A DNA stretch of 64,000 nucleotides from JAYREN01 sp963663375 (GCA_963663375.1 OY760195.1:2542001-2606000); one strand, 5' to 3'. Shown: positions 40,699 through 50,605, counted from the first letter of the stretch. Notes: generated by a model not told the origin, from the letters alone. Translations and numbers: made by a program.

Positions 40699-42717
40699 AT
40701 GCACACGGTTCCCCGCCTCCTCATCGACCTGGCCCTGGTGCTGGGGGTGGCGGGGCTGACGGGGCTGCTGTTCCATCGGCTCAAGCTGCCGGTGGTGCTG
40801 GGCTATGTGCTGGCGGGGCTGGTGGTGGGGCCCCACGTACCGGTGCCCCTGGTGGCCGACGAGGGCAATGTGCAGACCCTGGCGGATCTGGGCGTAACGC
40901 TCCTGATGTTCAGCATCGGCCTGGAATTCAGCCTGCAGCGGCTCTTTCACGCGGGGCCCACGGCCCTGCTCATGGGTTCCATCCAGGTGGGTTTCGCCAT
41001 GGTGCTGGGCACTACGGCGGCGAATCTCCTGGGCTGGAGTCCCGCCGAGGCCATCTTCACCGGGGCCGCCATCGCCATCAGCAGCACCATGGTGGTGGCC
41101 AAGCTCTTCGAGGAACATCGGCCCACCCGCAGCGTGCGCGAGGCGGTGTTCGCGGTGCTGGTGATCCAGGATCTCTACGCCATCCTGCTGCTCACGGGCC
41201 TCGGCACTTACGCCCAGCTGGGGGGCCTGCGGGCCGCGGAGCTGGGCGCCACCCTGCTGCGCCTGGGGCTCTTCCTGGCACTGGTGCTGGTGGTGGGGCG
41301 TCTGCTGGTGCCGCGCTTCCTGCGCTGGGTGGCGGATCACACCCGGGCCGAGAGCCTGCTGATCGTCAGCACCGGGCTCTGCTTCGTGCTGGCCGCCGGG
41401 GCCGCCAAGGCGGGATTCTCCGTGGCCCTGGGGGCCTTCTTGGCGGGCATGCTGGCGGCGGAGAGCGGCCGGGTGCGGGCCATCGAGCACCTCGTGCTGC
41501 CCCTGCGGGATCTCTTTACGGCGGTGTTCTTTGTGGCCGTAGGCATGATGCTGGATCCCCGGGCCATCCTCCCCATGCTCGGACCCATCCTGCTGCTGAG
41601 CACCCTGGTGATCCTGGGCAATGCACTCTCCCTGTCGGCGGGAGGGCTCCTGGCGGGCCTGCCTCTGCGCACCTCCCTGCGTTCAGGGCTGGCCTTGGGG
41701 CAGATCGGGGAATTCGGTTTCATCATCCTGGCCACGGGCATCGCGGCTGGGGTGCTGCGCAAGGATTTGTACACCGTGGGCGTGGCCGTGGGCGTGCTGA
41801 CTGCTTTCACCACACCCCTTCTCCTGAAAGTCTCTACCCCCTTTGCCGAGGCGGTGGAATCCAGGCTCTCCCAGCGGCTGCGCAACAGCCTGGGGCTGTA
41901 CCAGGCCTGGGCCGAATCCCTGCGCCGCCGGGGCATCCGCCGGGGCGAAGGGCGGGATCTGCGGCGGCCCTTCCTGTTCCTGCTGCTGGATGCGGTGGCC
42001 CTGGCGGCCCTCGTGCCCACCTTCGGCCTGCTTCTGCGGCGCTGGACCCCTTGGGTCGAGGGCCATTTCCACTGGGGGCATCTGGCGGCGCAGGTGCTGG
42101 GTGCCTCGCTGCTCGGCGTGATCGCGGCCCTGCTGGTGCTAGGCATCCTGCGCCAGGGGCGCATCCTAGCTCGGGATCTGGCGGTGCTGGCCCCGGGGCC
42201 CGACGGCGAGTTGGTGGGGCGTCGCGGCAGTCATCTGTTGGCTGGTGGCCTGCGGGTGGCGGTCCTGCTGACCATCGGGTTGCCGCTGGTGGCCGTCATC
42301 CAGGCCTTCGCGCCGGGGGAGCCCGTGCTAGCACTGTCCCTGGTGGTCTTTGCGGCCACCCTGGCCCTGCAGCTTTTTCGGGCCCGGCGCCATGCCCGGG
42401 AGATGCTCGGTCCCATGGAGTGGCTCGTGGCCCAGGTGCGTGATCCCTGGGCCGCCGAAGGCCAGTCGAGTGCAGCCGCGCCGGGCACCCTGCGCTCCCT
42501 GCGCCTGGGGCCCCGCTGCCCCAGCCTGGGGCGCAAGCTCGTGGAACTGGATCTGCCGGGCCGGGCCGGGGTCACCGTGGTGGCCCTGCTGCGGGAAGGC
42601 AGCCGCCCCGTGGCCCTGCACCCCTCGCCGGAACTCCGCCAGGGCGATCTGCTGGCCCTGGCTGGGGCCGATGGTGCCCTGGACGAGGCCGAAACCTTGC
42701 TGGGCGAAGAGGAGTAG
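40699..42717 (+). CDS. KefB-like CPA2 cation:proton antiporter with C-terminal RCK_C (TrkA-C) domain
   Basis: 672 residues. The first ~390 form the Na+/H+ exchanger fold: LALVLGVAGLTGLLFHRL, FSIGLEFSLQ, the signature TGAAIAISSTMVVAKLFEE, and FSVALGAFLAGMLAAES. Unlike typical KefB/KefC, there is no nucleotide-binding TrkA-N domain after the barrel; instead four extra hydrophobic segments (~430-560) come before a C-terminal RCK_C-like domain (~595-665, VALHPSPELRQGDLLALAG). ATG 40699 is preferred over an in-frame TTG at 40687; neither has a strong ribosome site. Probable role: K+ or Na+ efflux in exchange for protons, gated by the C-terminal domain. Confidence 0.92.
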   Translation: MHTVPRLLIDLALVLGVAGLTGLLFHRLKLPVVLGYVLAGLVVGPHVPVPLVADEGNVQTLADLGVTLLMFSIGLEFSLQRLFHAGPTALLMGSIQVGFAMVLGTTAANLLGWSPAEAIFTGAAIAISSTMVVAKLFEEHRPTRSVREAVFAVLVIQDLYAILLLTGLGTYAQLGGLRAAELGATLLRLGLFLALVLVVGRLLVPRFLRWVADHTRAESLLIVSTGLCFVLAAGAAKAGFSVALGAFLAGMLAAESGRVRAIEHLVLPLRDLFTAVFFVAVGMMLDPRAILPMLGPILLLSTLVILGNALSLSAGGLLAGLPLRTSLRSGLALGQIGEFGFIILATGIAAGVLRKDLYTVGVAVGVLTAFTTPLLLKVSTPFAEAVESRLSQRLRNSLGLYQAWAESLRRRGIRRGEGRDLRRPFLFLLLDAVALAALVPTFGLLLRRWTPWVEGHFHWGHLAAQVLGASLLGVIAALLVLGILRQGRILARDLAVLAPGPDGELVGRRGSHLLAGGLRVAVLLTIGLPLVAVIQAFAPGEPVLALSLVVFAATLALQLFRARRHAREMLGPMEWLVAQVRDPWAAEGQSSAAAPGTLRSLRLGPRCPSLGRKLVELDLPGRAGVTVVALLREGSRPVALHPSPELRQGDLLALAGADGALDEAETLLGEEE

Positions 42718-42914
42718 GGGACAGGCGACCAGGGCCTGCAGTCCGCACGTCCTGCCCGTGAAAGCCGGGATCACCGATGGTTCAGAAATGCCCCCGGACG
42801 GAAAGGTTCATGTCCGCGATTGTCCATTGAGGCTGCGAAATCCCTATTTGTTGGGGTGGGCTGGGAGATAATCGGGAATCCATTCTGTCCATTCCTGCCT
42901 CTCTGGGAGTTCCC

Positions 42915-44210
42915 ATGACCGCTGCACTCACGGCCCTCAAACCCGCCTGGACCCTGGCGGATCCTTCGGGGCAGGGGCTTTGGTTCAACAGCACGGATGC
43001 CTCGGGGGACGGTGGGGTGCTCGCGACTGGCACCTTCAAGTTCGACACCACGGCGGACTTCACGCTGTTCGTGCTGGACCACCAGGGCCATGAACTGCTC
43101 CGGGATGTGTGGGCCGGTGCCGACATGGGCGTGTTCTGGACGGCGGTGAGCCGGGACGGGCGCTACGCGGGGGGTGGCGGGTGGCTGCACGCGAGTCCGG
43201 ACCGGGGGTACCTCGGCCAGTTGAAGCTCTGGGATCTTCAGACGAAACAGCCCGCGATCCAGCAACAAACCGGCAGCCGGGTGAACCACATCGGCATGAC
43301 CCCCGCGGGTGAGCTGGTGGCGGCCTCCTGCGGTCAGGTCTATAGCGGCCCCGGCCAGCTGGTCTACCTCTGGGCGAGGCAACAGGATGGTACCTTCAAG
43401 GCCCTTTCGGGCTTCCTGGAAAATGGCCTGAGCGCCCTCTCTGCCTCGTTCTCTGAGGACGGCCAGTGGCTGGTGGTGGCCTTCATCGGACTTACGCACT
43501 TGATCCTGTTTCGGGTGACGCCCACGGGGCTGGTGGAGGCCAAGCGCTGGAGCATCCCCCAGGGCCAGGGCCTCGCTGCGGAGACGGATGATGATCCCGA
43601 TCCCCGGCAATACCTGGCGGAGCATTTGCGCTTTGCTCCTGAGAAGGCCAGCTATTCCGGGCCGTACGTGAAGAGCGTCTCCATGGCCCCCGATGGCAGC
43701 CGCTTCGCGGCGGCGGCCAGCGGCAAGAACGGGGTGTTCCTGTTCGATCGCGCGACCTTTCTCCAGACTGGTGAGAGCCTGTGGCAGAAGGCCCCCCTGG
43801 GCGTCACCACCACCAGCGTTGTCACCCTGTCCCGGGATGGCCGCTTCCTGGTGGCGGCGGGCAATGGCAGCGGCAGCCGACCGGGCCTGGCCTATCGGGT
43901 GGATGATTCGGCGGGCGGCCCCACGCTGACCTGGTGCCATTCCGTGAGCGCCTTCGGTGCCAATCCCTGCAATCGGCTGCTGGACGATGCGGGCGAATTC
44001 GTGGCCTTCGGCACGGGCCAGCCCCAGGGCAGCGCCCTTTCGCCGGGGCAGTTCTTCGTGCTGAAGGCCGCCAGCGGGGCGATCCTCAACCAGATGGACA
44101 CGCCGGTGATGAACTGGCCCCTGCAGTTGAGCGGCGACGGCAGTTGCGCCTTCGGAGGCAGCGACTGCTGCACAGCCTTCGCCTTCGAGGCCCAGGGCAA
44201 CTGGGCCTGA
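42915..44210 (+). CDS. WD40-like beta-propeller protein, translationally coupled to a Ser/Thr kinase
   Basis: 431 residues without a signal peptide, so probably cytoplasmic. Repeated motifs of the form FWTAVSRDGRYAGGGGW, SASFSEDGQWLVVAF, KSVSMAPDGSRFAAAASG and SVVTLSRDGRFLVAAGN mark at least six WD40/PD40-type blades. Its stop overlaps the start of the kinase gene as TGATG (44208-44212), so equimolar synthesis and physical partnership are likely. GGGAG lies upstream of the ATG. The 197-nt gap before it shows no feature I can name. Exact function unknown; a scaffold or regulator for the kinase is an inference from the overlap. Confidence 0.83.
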   Translation: MTAALTALKPAWTLADPSGQGLWFNSTDASGDGGVLATGTFKFDTTADFTLFVLDHQGHELLRDVWAGADMGVFWTAVSRDGRYAGGGGWLHASPDRGYLGQLKLWDLQTKQPAIQQQTGSRVNHIGMTPAGELVAASCGQVYSGPGQLVYLWARQQDGTFKALSGFLENGLSALSASFSEDGQWLVVAFIGLTHLILFRVTPTGLVEAKRWSIPQGQGLAAETDDDPDPRQYLAEHLRFAPEKASYSGPYVKSVSMAPDGSRFAAAASGKNGVFLFDRATFLQTGESLWQKAPLGVTTTSVVTLSRDGRFLVAAGNGSGSRPGLAYRVDDSAGGPTLTWCHSVSAFGANPCNRLLDDAGEFVAFGTGQPQGSALSPGQFFVLKAASGAILNQMDTPVMNWPLQLSGDGSCAFGGSDCCTAFAFEAQGNWA

Positions 44211-47200
44211 TGCACGCCAGCCAGTTGGCCCACCGCATCCTCCTCCTGGCTCTGCGGCGCGGGTGGATCGATGGGGCGCGCCTGGAAGAGGGCGCGGGCG
44301 AGGTGACCCACGATCCCGTGGGGCTGCTGGCGCGCCTGCGGGAGGAAGGCATCCTGGACGAGGCCCAGGCGCAGGAGCTGGAGCGGGAGGTTCGGGGGGA
44401 GCCCGATCTGCTGGTGGATGGCACCCTCGACGGGGCCCCGGTGGAGGATGCCCGCGCCGTCAAGGAACGGGAGGCCGCCGCCCTGGGGGTTTCCCTGGCG
44501 GATTTCACGCGGCACAGGCCCCTTCTGCCTCAGAGCGGATCGAGTTCCTCCGGTAGCTGGCCCATCGTCACGGGCGGGTTGGAGGGCGATGCCCTCGGCC
44601 CCTATCAGGTGCTGGGGATCCTGGGCAGCGGCGGCATGGGAAGGGTCTACAAGGCCCTGGATCCGGCCCTGGGGCGGATGGTGGCCCTCAAGGTGCTGCA
44701 ACGCAAGGGTCCGGATGTGTTGGACCGCTTCCTGCGGGAGGCCCGCGCCCAGGCCAGGGTGGAGCATCCCTATGTGGCCAAGGTCCATGCGGTGGGCGAG
44801 GCCGATGGGCGCGCCTTCATCGCCATGCAGTTCGTGGAAGGCCAGTCCCTGCGGGAAGGCCTGGCGGGGCTGTCTTTGGAGGAAAAGGTCCGGGTGCTGG
44901 AGGAGGCCTGCGAAGGGGTGCATGCCGCCCACCGCCTGGGCATCATCCATCGGGATCTCAAGCCCGGCAACATCCTGGTGGAAAAGGATGCAGATGGCCG
45001 TCCCCATCCCGTGGTGCTGGATTTCGGTCTGGCCTGCCTGCCGGAACACGCGGAGCTGGGCCAGGCGGGGTTCGCCTTCGGCACGCCCCGCTACATGAGC
45101 CCCGAACAGGTCCAGGGCCGCAGCCTGGACCGGCGCACCGATGTGTATTCCCTGGGGGTCACTTGTTTCGAGGTTCTCTGCGGGCGGGCCCCTTTCGAGG
45201 GCGAGCAGGTAGCGGAACTACTTCGGCAGGTGGTGGAAGAGGAGGCCCCCCGGCCCAGCGCCGTGGCGCCGGATCTGCCCCGGGACCTGGAGACCATTCT
45301 CCTTAAGGCCATGGAGAAGTCCCCGGCTCGGCGCTACGACTCGGCCCGGGCCCTGGGGGAGGAATTCCGCCGCTACCTGGAGGGCGAACCCATCCTGGCC
45401 CGACCCAGCACGCGACTGGAGCGCCTCGCCAAATGGACACGCCGTAACCGCGCCCTGACGGGGGTCACCCTGGGCGCCCTGGTGGTGGTGATCGCGGTGG
45501 GAACCTTCGCCCTGGTCATGGTGACCCGCAGTCGTACCCAGGCCCGGGCAGCCGCCTACTTCAACCGGGAATCCGAGCGCCAGGAATCCCTGCTGGCGCG
45601 CACCTACAGCATGCCCGCCCACGATGTCACCGCCGCCGAGGACCAGGTGCGGGCCGATCTGGAGCGCCTGCAGCGCATCATGAAGCACCTTGGCCGGGAG
45701 GCCGAAGGGCCTGGGCTGGTGGCCCTGGGTCGGGCCCATCGCCTGCTGGGAGAGCTGGAGGAGGCCCACGGCGAACTGAAGCGGGCCTGGGATCTGGGCT
45801 ACCACAGCCCGGAGGCTGCCGTGGAGCTGGGCCTTGCCAAGGCGGGGCTCTACCGCCGCCTGCTGATGCCCCGCACCGGCGCGGATCGTGCGGAGCGGCA
45901 GCAGGATCTGGATGCGCGGTACCGCAAGCCCGCCATCGAACTGCTACGGCTGGCCCGACAGGGCTCCACCAGCGCCACCCCCGATCTGGCCCAGGCCGAA
46001 CTGGCCCTCACCGAAGAAAAATACGAGGAGGCGCTCCAGCTGGCCCAACGCGCCCGGGCCAACCAGGGCTGGCTCTACGAATCCCATCTGCTGGAAGCGG
46101 AAATCCACATGCAGAAGGCACTGCGGGCCGCGGATGGTCGGCGCCATCAGGAAGCCGAGGCTCTGCTGCTGCTGGCGGGCGAGGCTCTGGAAAAGGCCCT
46201 CGAGATTGGCCGCAGCGCCCCGGCGGTCTATCTGTTGGAGGCTCGGCGGCGGACGGATCTTCTGCGGGTGCGGGCGGAGAGTGGGCGGGGAGGACCGGAC
46301 AACCGCCTGCGGGACTGGGCGCTGGAGGCTTGCGAAGCCGCGCGGCGCATTCGCCCACGGGGCTGGGAGGCCGCCACCTGCCGGGCCTTGGCCCATCTCA
46401 GTTGGGCGCCTCAGCTCAGTGCCCGGGGGGAGGATCCTCGCACGGAGCTGAGGCTGGGCATTGACGCCGCCGAGGAGGCCCTGGCCCAGCGCCCCGAGAG
46501 CAACGAGACCCTGGATGCCCTGGCCTTTCTCTGGTGGCGCTGGGCCATGGTGGAACAGCTCGAGGGCAAGGATCCGCGCCAGCCCCTGGGGCGGGCCACC
46601 AGCGCCCTGGAGCGGGCCTTCAAGGATCCGGAACTGGCCCATCACCTGCACCATCGCATGGGTCTCTGCAACACCACCCAGGCCTTATACGACCTGGGCC
46701 ACGGCGTGAACCCCGAGGCCGCCATCGCCGCGGCCGAGGGGCATTTCCGCGAGAGCTTCCGCCTCAAGGCCGTGGGGCAGCCCCTGTCGGATCTCCTTTG
46801 GGTGCTGGGGATTCGCGCCCAGGCCCTGGCCTGGGCCGGGGCCGATCTCGCGCCCCTGCTCCGTGAGGCCGAGGATCTGCATGCCCAATGCCGCAAGCTC
46901 ATCCCCGGCTACTTCTTTGCTCAGACCAACCTGGCGGACATCGCGCTCTTGAGGGCCGAGGCGCTGCTGAGGCAGGGGCAGGATCCGGGGCCCGAACTCC
47001 AGCGCTGCCGGGATCTGGGGGAAGCGGCGCTGAGAGAGAGCCCGAACCTGCCCTATGCCCAGGTGATCCTGGGTCGGGTCGCCCTGCTTCAGGGGCTCCG
47101 GGAAGGTCTGGGCACCGACCAGGATTTCGAGAGGGCCCGCCGCTACTTCGAGGCCGCCCGTGCCCAGCGCCCCAACCGCGTGGATTTTCTGCGATGGCCG

Positions 47201-47467
47201 CTGCTGCTGCGCCTGGAGCGCCTGCGCCTGGCGCCCACCTGGAATGAGAGCGCCTATCGCGGCCTGATGCGTGACCTGGACGAGGTGCGGAAACGCCATC
47301 CCTCGGATCCCGAACTGGTGCTGCTGGCGGCCCACCTCGAAGCCCAGGCCGCCCGCCGAGGGGAGCCCGCCCAGAGAAAAACCCGTCGCACCAAGGCCGA
47401 AACCCTGCGGCACCGCGCCGTGGAACTCAATCCCAACCTGAAGGGCGTGGCGGAGCGTATGCAATGA
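44210..47467 (+). CDS. Transmembrane serine/threonine protein kinase with TPR-like C-terminal half
   Basis: 1085 residues. An N-terminal ~125-residue helical region precedes a PknB-like kinase (~130-395): glycine loop LGSGGMGRVYKA, Lys161 in VALK, HRDLKPGN with Asp249, DFG at 271-273, and GTPRYMSPEQ in the activation segment. One transmembrane helix (~416-438) follows, then ~640 residues of helical TPR-like repeats (GLVALGRAHRLLGELEEAH, LLAEALLRQGQDPGPELQR) that would lie outside the cytoplasm. ATG 44210 overlaps the stop of the propeller gene. The layout is that of bacterial sensory kinases; the ligand and target are unknown. Confidence 0.95.
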   Translation: MHASQLAHRILLLALRRGWIDGARLEEGAGEVTHDPVGLLARLREEGILDEAQAQELEREVRGEPDLLVDGTLDGAPVEDARAVKEREAAALGVSLADFTRHRPLLPQSGSSSSGSWPIVTGGLEGDALGPYQVLGILGSGGMGRVYKALDPALGRMVALKVLQRKGPDVLDRFLREARAQARVEHPYVAKVHAVGEADGRAFIAMQFVEGQSLREGLAGLSLEEKVRVLEEACEGVHAAHRLGIIHRDLKPGNILVEKDADGRPHPVVLDFGLACLPEHAELGQAGFAFGTPRYMSPEQVQGRSLDRRTDVYSLGVTCFEVLCGRAPFEGEQVAELLRQVVEEEAPRPSAVAPDLPRDLETILLKAMEKSPARRYDSARALGEEFRRYLEGEPILARPSTRLERLAKWTRRNRALTGVTLGALVVVIAVGTFALVMVTRSRTQARAAAYFNRESERQESLLARTYSMPAHDVTAAEDQVRADLERLQRIMKHLGREAEGPGLVALGRAHRLLGELEEAHGELKRAWDLGYHSPEAAVELGLAKAGLYRRLLMPRTGADRAERQQDLDARYRKPAIELLRLARQGSTSATPDLAQAELALTEEKYEEALQLAQRARANQGWLYESHLLEAEIHMQKALRAADGRRHQEAEALLLLAGEALEKALEIGRSAPAVYLLEARRRTDLLRVRAESGRGGPDNRLRDWALEACEAARRIRPRGWEAATCRALAHLSWAPQLSARGEDPRTELRLGIDAAEEALAQRPESNETLDALAFLWWRWAMVEQLEGKDPRQPLGRATSALERAFKDPELAHHLHHRMGLCNTTQALYDLGHGVNPEAAIAAAEGHFRESFRLKAVGQPLSDLLWVLGIRAQALAWAGADLAPLLREAEDLHAQCRKLIPGYFFAQTNLADIALLRAEALLRQGQDPGPELQRCRDLGEAALRESPNLPYAQVILGRVALLQGLREGLGTDQDFERARRYFEAARAQRPNRVDFLRWPLLLRLERLRLAPTWNESAYRGLMRDLDEVRKRHPSDPELVLLAAHLEAQAARRGEPAQRKTRRTKAETLRHRAVELNPNLKGVAERMQ

Positions 47468-47482
47468 AGGGAGATCTGTTCT

Positions 47483-48547
47483 TCAGATCGCCGCGTCGAT
47501 CCACCCGCCGCCGATGAGTCGTTCGCCGTCGTAGAAGGCCACCGCCTGGCCAGGTGTGACGGCGCTCTGGGGGGTGTCGAAATGGACAAGGACTGTCCCG
47601 TCGCCTTGGAATTCCAGGCGCGCGGGGGCGCCGGGGTGGCGCGAGCGGATCTGGGCCTCGCAGCGTTGGGGCGGCGCGGTGTACCAGTGCAGCCCCGAGG
47701 CCCGCAGGCCGGAGGAATGCAGATCCGCCTCTTCGGTGCTGAGAATCACGGCGGCATCCTCGGCCCGCAGCCCGATCACATAGGCCCGGGCGCCCAGGGC
47801 GATGCCGAGGCCCCGGCGCTGGCCAATGGTGTAGCGGTGGAAGCCCTCGTGGGGGCCCAGCACTTTGCCGGTGGTATCCACGAAGTTGCCGGGGCGAGTG
47901 TCCTTATCGAAGCGTTGCCGCAGGGATTCGGGAAAGCCCAGGCCTTCCATCGCGAGACAAATATCTTGACTCTCGTGGCGCTCGGCGGTGACGAGGCCCA
48001 GATCCCGGGCCAGGGCGCGCACCTCGGGCTTGGTCAGGGCACCCAGGGGCAGCTCCAGGCGCGCCACCTGCTCGGGGCTGAGGTCGGAGAGGAAATAGGA
48101 CTGATCCTTGGCGCGGTCCACGCCCCGCAGCAGATGCACATCGTCGCCGACCCTCAGGACACGGGCATAGTGGCCGGTGGCGATGCGCTCGGCGCCGATG
48201 CGCTCGGCGTACTCGCCCAGGTAGCCGAACTTCATCTCGCGGTTGCAGTGCAGACAGGGACTCGGAGTGCGGCCCTGCTCGTATTCGGCCCAGGCGGGGC
48301 GCATCACGCGGTCCAGGAAGGTCTCGCGACAGTCCAGCACGTAGTGGGGAATGCCCAGGGCCCCGGCCACGGCCCGGGCCTGGGTGATACCGTCGGCGGA
48401 GCAGCAGGAGCGGCTGGCCATGCGGTCGTCGCAGCTGCGCAGCTGCAGGGTGACGCCCACGGCGTCCCAGCCCGCCTTGACCATGAGGGCCGCCACGACG
48501 CTGGAATCCACGCCGCCGCTCATGGCGATGACCATGCGGGGCCCCAT
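47483..48547 (-). CDS. mnmA: tRNA-specific 2-thiouridylase
   Basis: 354 residues. The enzyme adds sulfur to U34 of Lys, Glu and Gln tRNAs using ATP. The PP-loop AMSGGVDSS (8-16) activates the base; catalytic Cys98 lies in TPSPCLHCN and the second Cys197 in SQDICLAM; GHYAR and YTIGQRRGLG complete the family pattern. Its start overlaps the stop of the cysteine-desulfurase gene by one base (TGATG, 48545-48549), so sulfur donor and acceptor are made together. A small hairpin (GATCTG/CAGATC, 47473-47489) lies at the convergent end shared with the kinase gene. Confidence 0.96.
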   Translation of the reverse strand: MGPRMVIAMSGGVDSSVVAALMVKAGWDAVGVTLQLRSCDDRMASRSCCSADGITQARAVAGALGIPHYVLDCRETFLDRVMRPAWAEYEQGRTPSPCLHCNREMKFGYLGEYAERIGAERIATGHYARVLRVGDDVHLLRGVDRAKDQSYFLSDLSPEQVARLELPLGALTKPEVRALARDLGLVTAERHESQDICLAMEGLGFPESLRQRFDKDTRPGNFVDTTGKVLGPHEGFHRYTIGQRRGLGIALGARAYVIGLRAEDAAVILSTEEADLHSSGLRASGLHWYTAPPQRCEAQIRSRHPGAPARLEFQGDGTVLVHFDTPQSAVTPGQAVAFYDGERLIGGGWIDAAI

Positions 48548-49689
48548 CAGAGTGTCCTTTCGCGCAGGCGCAGCACGGAAGCCTTCAGGACTTCAAGGGT
48601 TCGCAGGATGTCCTCCTCGGTGTTGGTTTCGCCCAGGGAGAAGCGCAGCGAGGCCTTGGCCTCGGCCTCGCTGCGCCCCAGAGCCAGGAGCACGGGGCTG
48701 GGCTTGCGGCTCTCGGAACTGCAGGCCGCCCCCAGCGAAACGGCGATGCCTTCCAGATCCAGGTTCATCAGGAGATCGGCGCCCATCAGGCCGTCGAAAC
48801 TGACGCTGAGAGTGTTCGGCACGCGACGCTCCCGATGGCCGTTGAGCCGGGTGCCCGGAATGCCTTCGAGGATGCCCGCTTCGAGGTGATCCCGCAGCCG
48901 GGCCGTGTGGGCGCTGCGGACCTCCAGGTGGGTTCGGGCCAGCTCGCAGGCCACGCCAAAGCCCACGATGCCCGGCAGGTTCTCGGTGCCCGCCCGCAGG
49001 CGACGCTCCTGGGGGCCGCCCGTGAGCAGGGCGGGCAGGGTGAAGCCCCGACGCGCGTAGAGCGCGCCCACACCCTTGGGGCCGTTGAGCTTGTGGGCGG
49101 AGAGCGAGAGCAGATCCACGGCGAGCTCGCGCACATCCAGCGGGATCTTGCCCGCGGCCTGCACGGCATCTGTGTGGAAAGGGATACCGAGAGCGCGGGC
49201 CATGGCGGCGCAGGCCTGCACGGGTTGGATCGTACCGAGGTCATTGTTGGCCAGCATCATGGAAAGCAGCACCGGGCGGGCCTCCAGGGCGGCCTCTGCT
49301 TGGGCTGGGTCCACGAGGCCTTCGGGATCCACAGGCAGAATTTGGAGGGTGAAGCCGTGGCCTTCCATGGAGCGGCAGGTTTGCAAGACCGCCGAATGCT
49401 CGATGGCCGTGGTCAGGATGCAGCCGCCGTGGCTGCGGGAGGCGCCCAGACGCAGGGCATGGTTGTCGGCCTCGGTGCCTCCGCTGGTGAAGATGATCTC
49501 CTCTGGATCGGCGCCGATGAGGGCCGCCACCTGGGCGCGAGCCCGGTCCAGTCGCCGTTTCGCCTCCTGGCCCCAGGCGTGCTGACTGGAGGGATTGCCC
49601 CAGGCCTCTTCCATGCAGGCCTTCATGGCCTCGATCACTTCGGGGCGGGGCGGGGTGGTGGCGTTGTGATCCAGATAGATGCGCTTCAA
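48547..49689 (-). CDS. Cysteine desulfurase (NifS/IscS family)
   Basis: 380 residues of a PLP-dependent enzyme that removes sulfur from cysteine as a persulfide. Landmarks: LDHNATTPPRPEV at the N-terminus, the TSGGTEADNHAL pocket, FHTDAVQAAGK, the PLP Lys200 in LSAHKLNGPKGVGALY, and the active Cys323 in LGAACSSESRKPS. Overlap with mnmA implies it feeds sulfur to tRNA thiolation; NifS-type enzymes elsewhere also serve Fe-S assembly, but no iscU/nifU-like scaffold is adjacent. The start at 49689 opens MKRIYLDHNA, as usual for the family. Confidence 0.95.
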   Translation of the reverse strand: MKRIYLDHNATTPPRPEVIEAMKACMEEAWGNPSSQHAWGQEAKRRLDRARAQVAALIGADPEEIIFTSGGTEADNHALRLGASRSHGGCILTTAIEHSAVLQTCRSMEGHGFTLQILPVDPEGLVDPAQAEAALEARPVLLSMMLANNDLGTIQPVQACAAMARALGIPFHTDAVQAAGKIPLDVRELAVDLLSLSAHKLNGPKGVGALYARRGFTLPALLTGGPQERRLRAGTENLPGIVGFGVACELARTHLEVRSAHTARLRDHLEAGILEGIPGTRLNGHRERRVPNTLSVSFDGLMGADLLMNLDLEGIAVSLGAACSSESRKPSPVLLALGRSEAEAKASLRFSLGETNTEEDILRTLEVLKASVLRLRERTL

Positions 49690-49826
49690 GCGAGGGACTC
49701 CAGGTGATGTCCATGATACCGGCCGGGGCGTCAGGCCTTGTCCGCCTTGGATGACCGCGCGCCCGGGAATGCTCCAAGGCCGGTCGGGCTTCGCAGGCGC
49801 TACAATGAGCCATTCTCGGAGACACC

Positions 49827-50585
49827 ATGTTCACCCGTGCCATCTGCCGCAAGCCCGGTCTCAACTTTTCCCACGGCCTCACCACGGTCCAGGGAGGGAA
49901 GCCGGACTACGCGCGGATGATGACCCAGCACGACGCCTACGTGGACACGCTGAAGAAGCTGGGGCTGCAGGTGGAAGTCCTGGAACCCCTGGGAGAATTT
50001 CCCGATGCGTACTTCGTGGAGGATGCCGCGATCGTGACCGCCGAGGTGGCCATCGTGACGCGGCCCGGCGCCAAGGTGCGGCGGGGCGAGGCGGCGGCCC
50101 TGGAACCGGTGCTGGCCAAATACCGTCCCGTGGCCCACATCGAGGCCCCGGGTAAGCTCGATGGTGGCGATGTGCTGCTGGTGGGGCGCCATGCGCTCAT
50201 CGGCATTTCCGAGCGCAGCAACCCCGAAGGTGCCTCCATGCTGGGGGAGATCCTCGAAGAGCACGGCTACGCCTGGACGGCGGTGCCCGTGGCCGAGGGC
50301 CTGCACTTCAAGTCCAGCGTGAACTGGGTGGGAGGGACGACCCTGCTCCTCACCGAGGATTTCGCGGGCATCGAGGAACTGGAAGGGTTCCGGCAGATCG
50401 TGGTGGATCCCGCCGAAACCTACTGTGCCAACGTGCTGTGGATCAACGGCACCCTCATCGTGCCCGCGGGTTTTCCGAACACCCAGAAGAAGCTCGGAGC
50501 CCTGGGTCTGCCCATGGTGACCCTGGATATGAGTGAAGCCCGGCTGATGGATGGCGGGCTCACCTGCATGTCCCTGAGGTTCTGA
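49827..50585 (+). CDS. Dimethylargininase-type amidinohydrolase (DDAH family)
   Basis: 252 residues of the guanidino-modifying superfamily. The start MFTRAICRKPGLNFSHGLT matches bacterial DDAH; the substrate-binding FPDAYFVEDAA (59-69) and GKLDGGDVLLVG, the catalytic His160 in EGLHFKSSVNW and the nucleophilic Cys247 in GGLTCMSLRF are all present. DDAH hydrolyses methylated arginine to citrulline and methylamines; related enzymes take plain arginine or ornithine-like substrates, so the exact substrate is not certain. GGAG lies upstream of ATG 49827. It is 21 nt before a YeiH-like permease gene on the same strand. Confidence 0.92.
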   Translation: MFTRAICRKPGLNFSHGLTTVQGGKPDYARMMTQHDAYVDTLKKLGLQVEVLEPLGEFPDAYFVEDAAIVTAEVAIVTRPGAKVRRGEAAALEPVLAKYRPVAHIEAPGKLDGGDVLLVGRHALIGISERSNPEGASMLGEILEEHGYAWTAVPVAEGLHFKSSVNWVGGTTLLLTEDFAGIEELEGFRQIVVDPAETYCANVLWINGTLIVPAGFPNTQKKLGALGLPMVTLDMSEARLMDGGLTCMSLRF

Positions 50586-50605
50586 GGGCCCCCTCCGGGA
50601 ATTCC

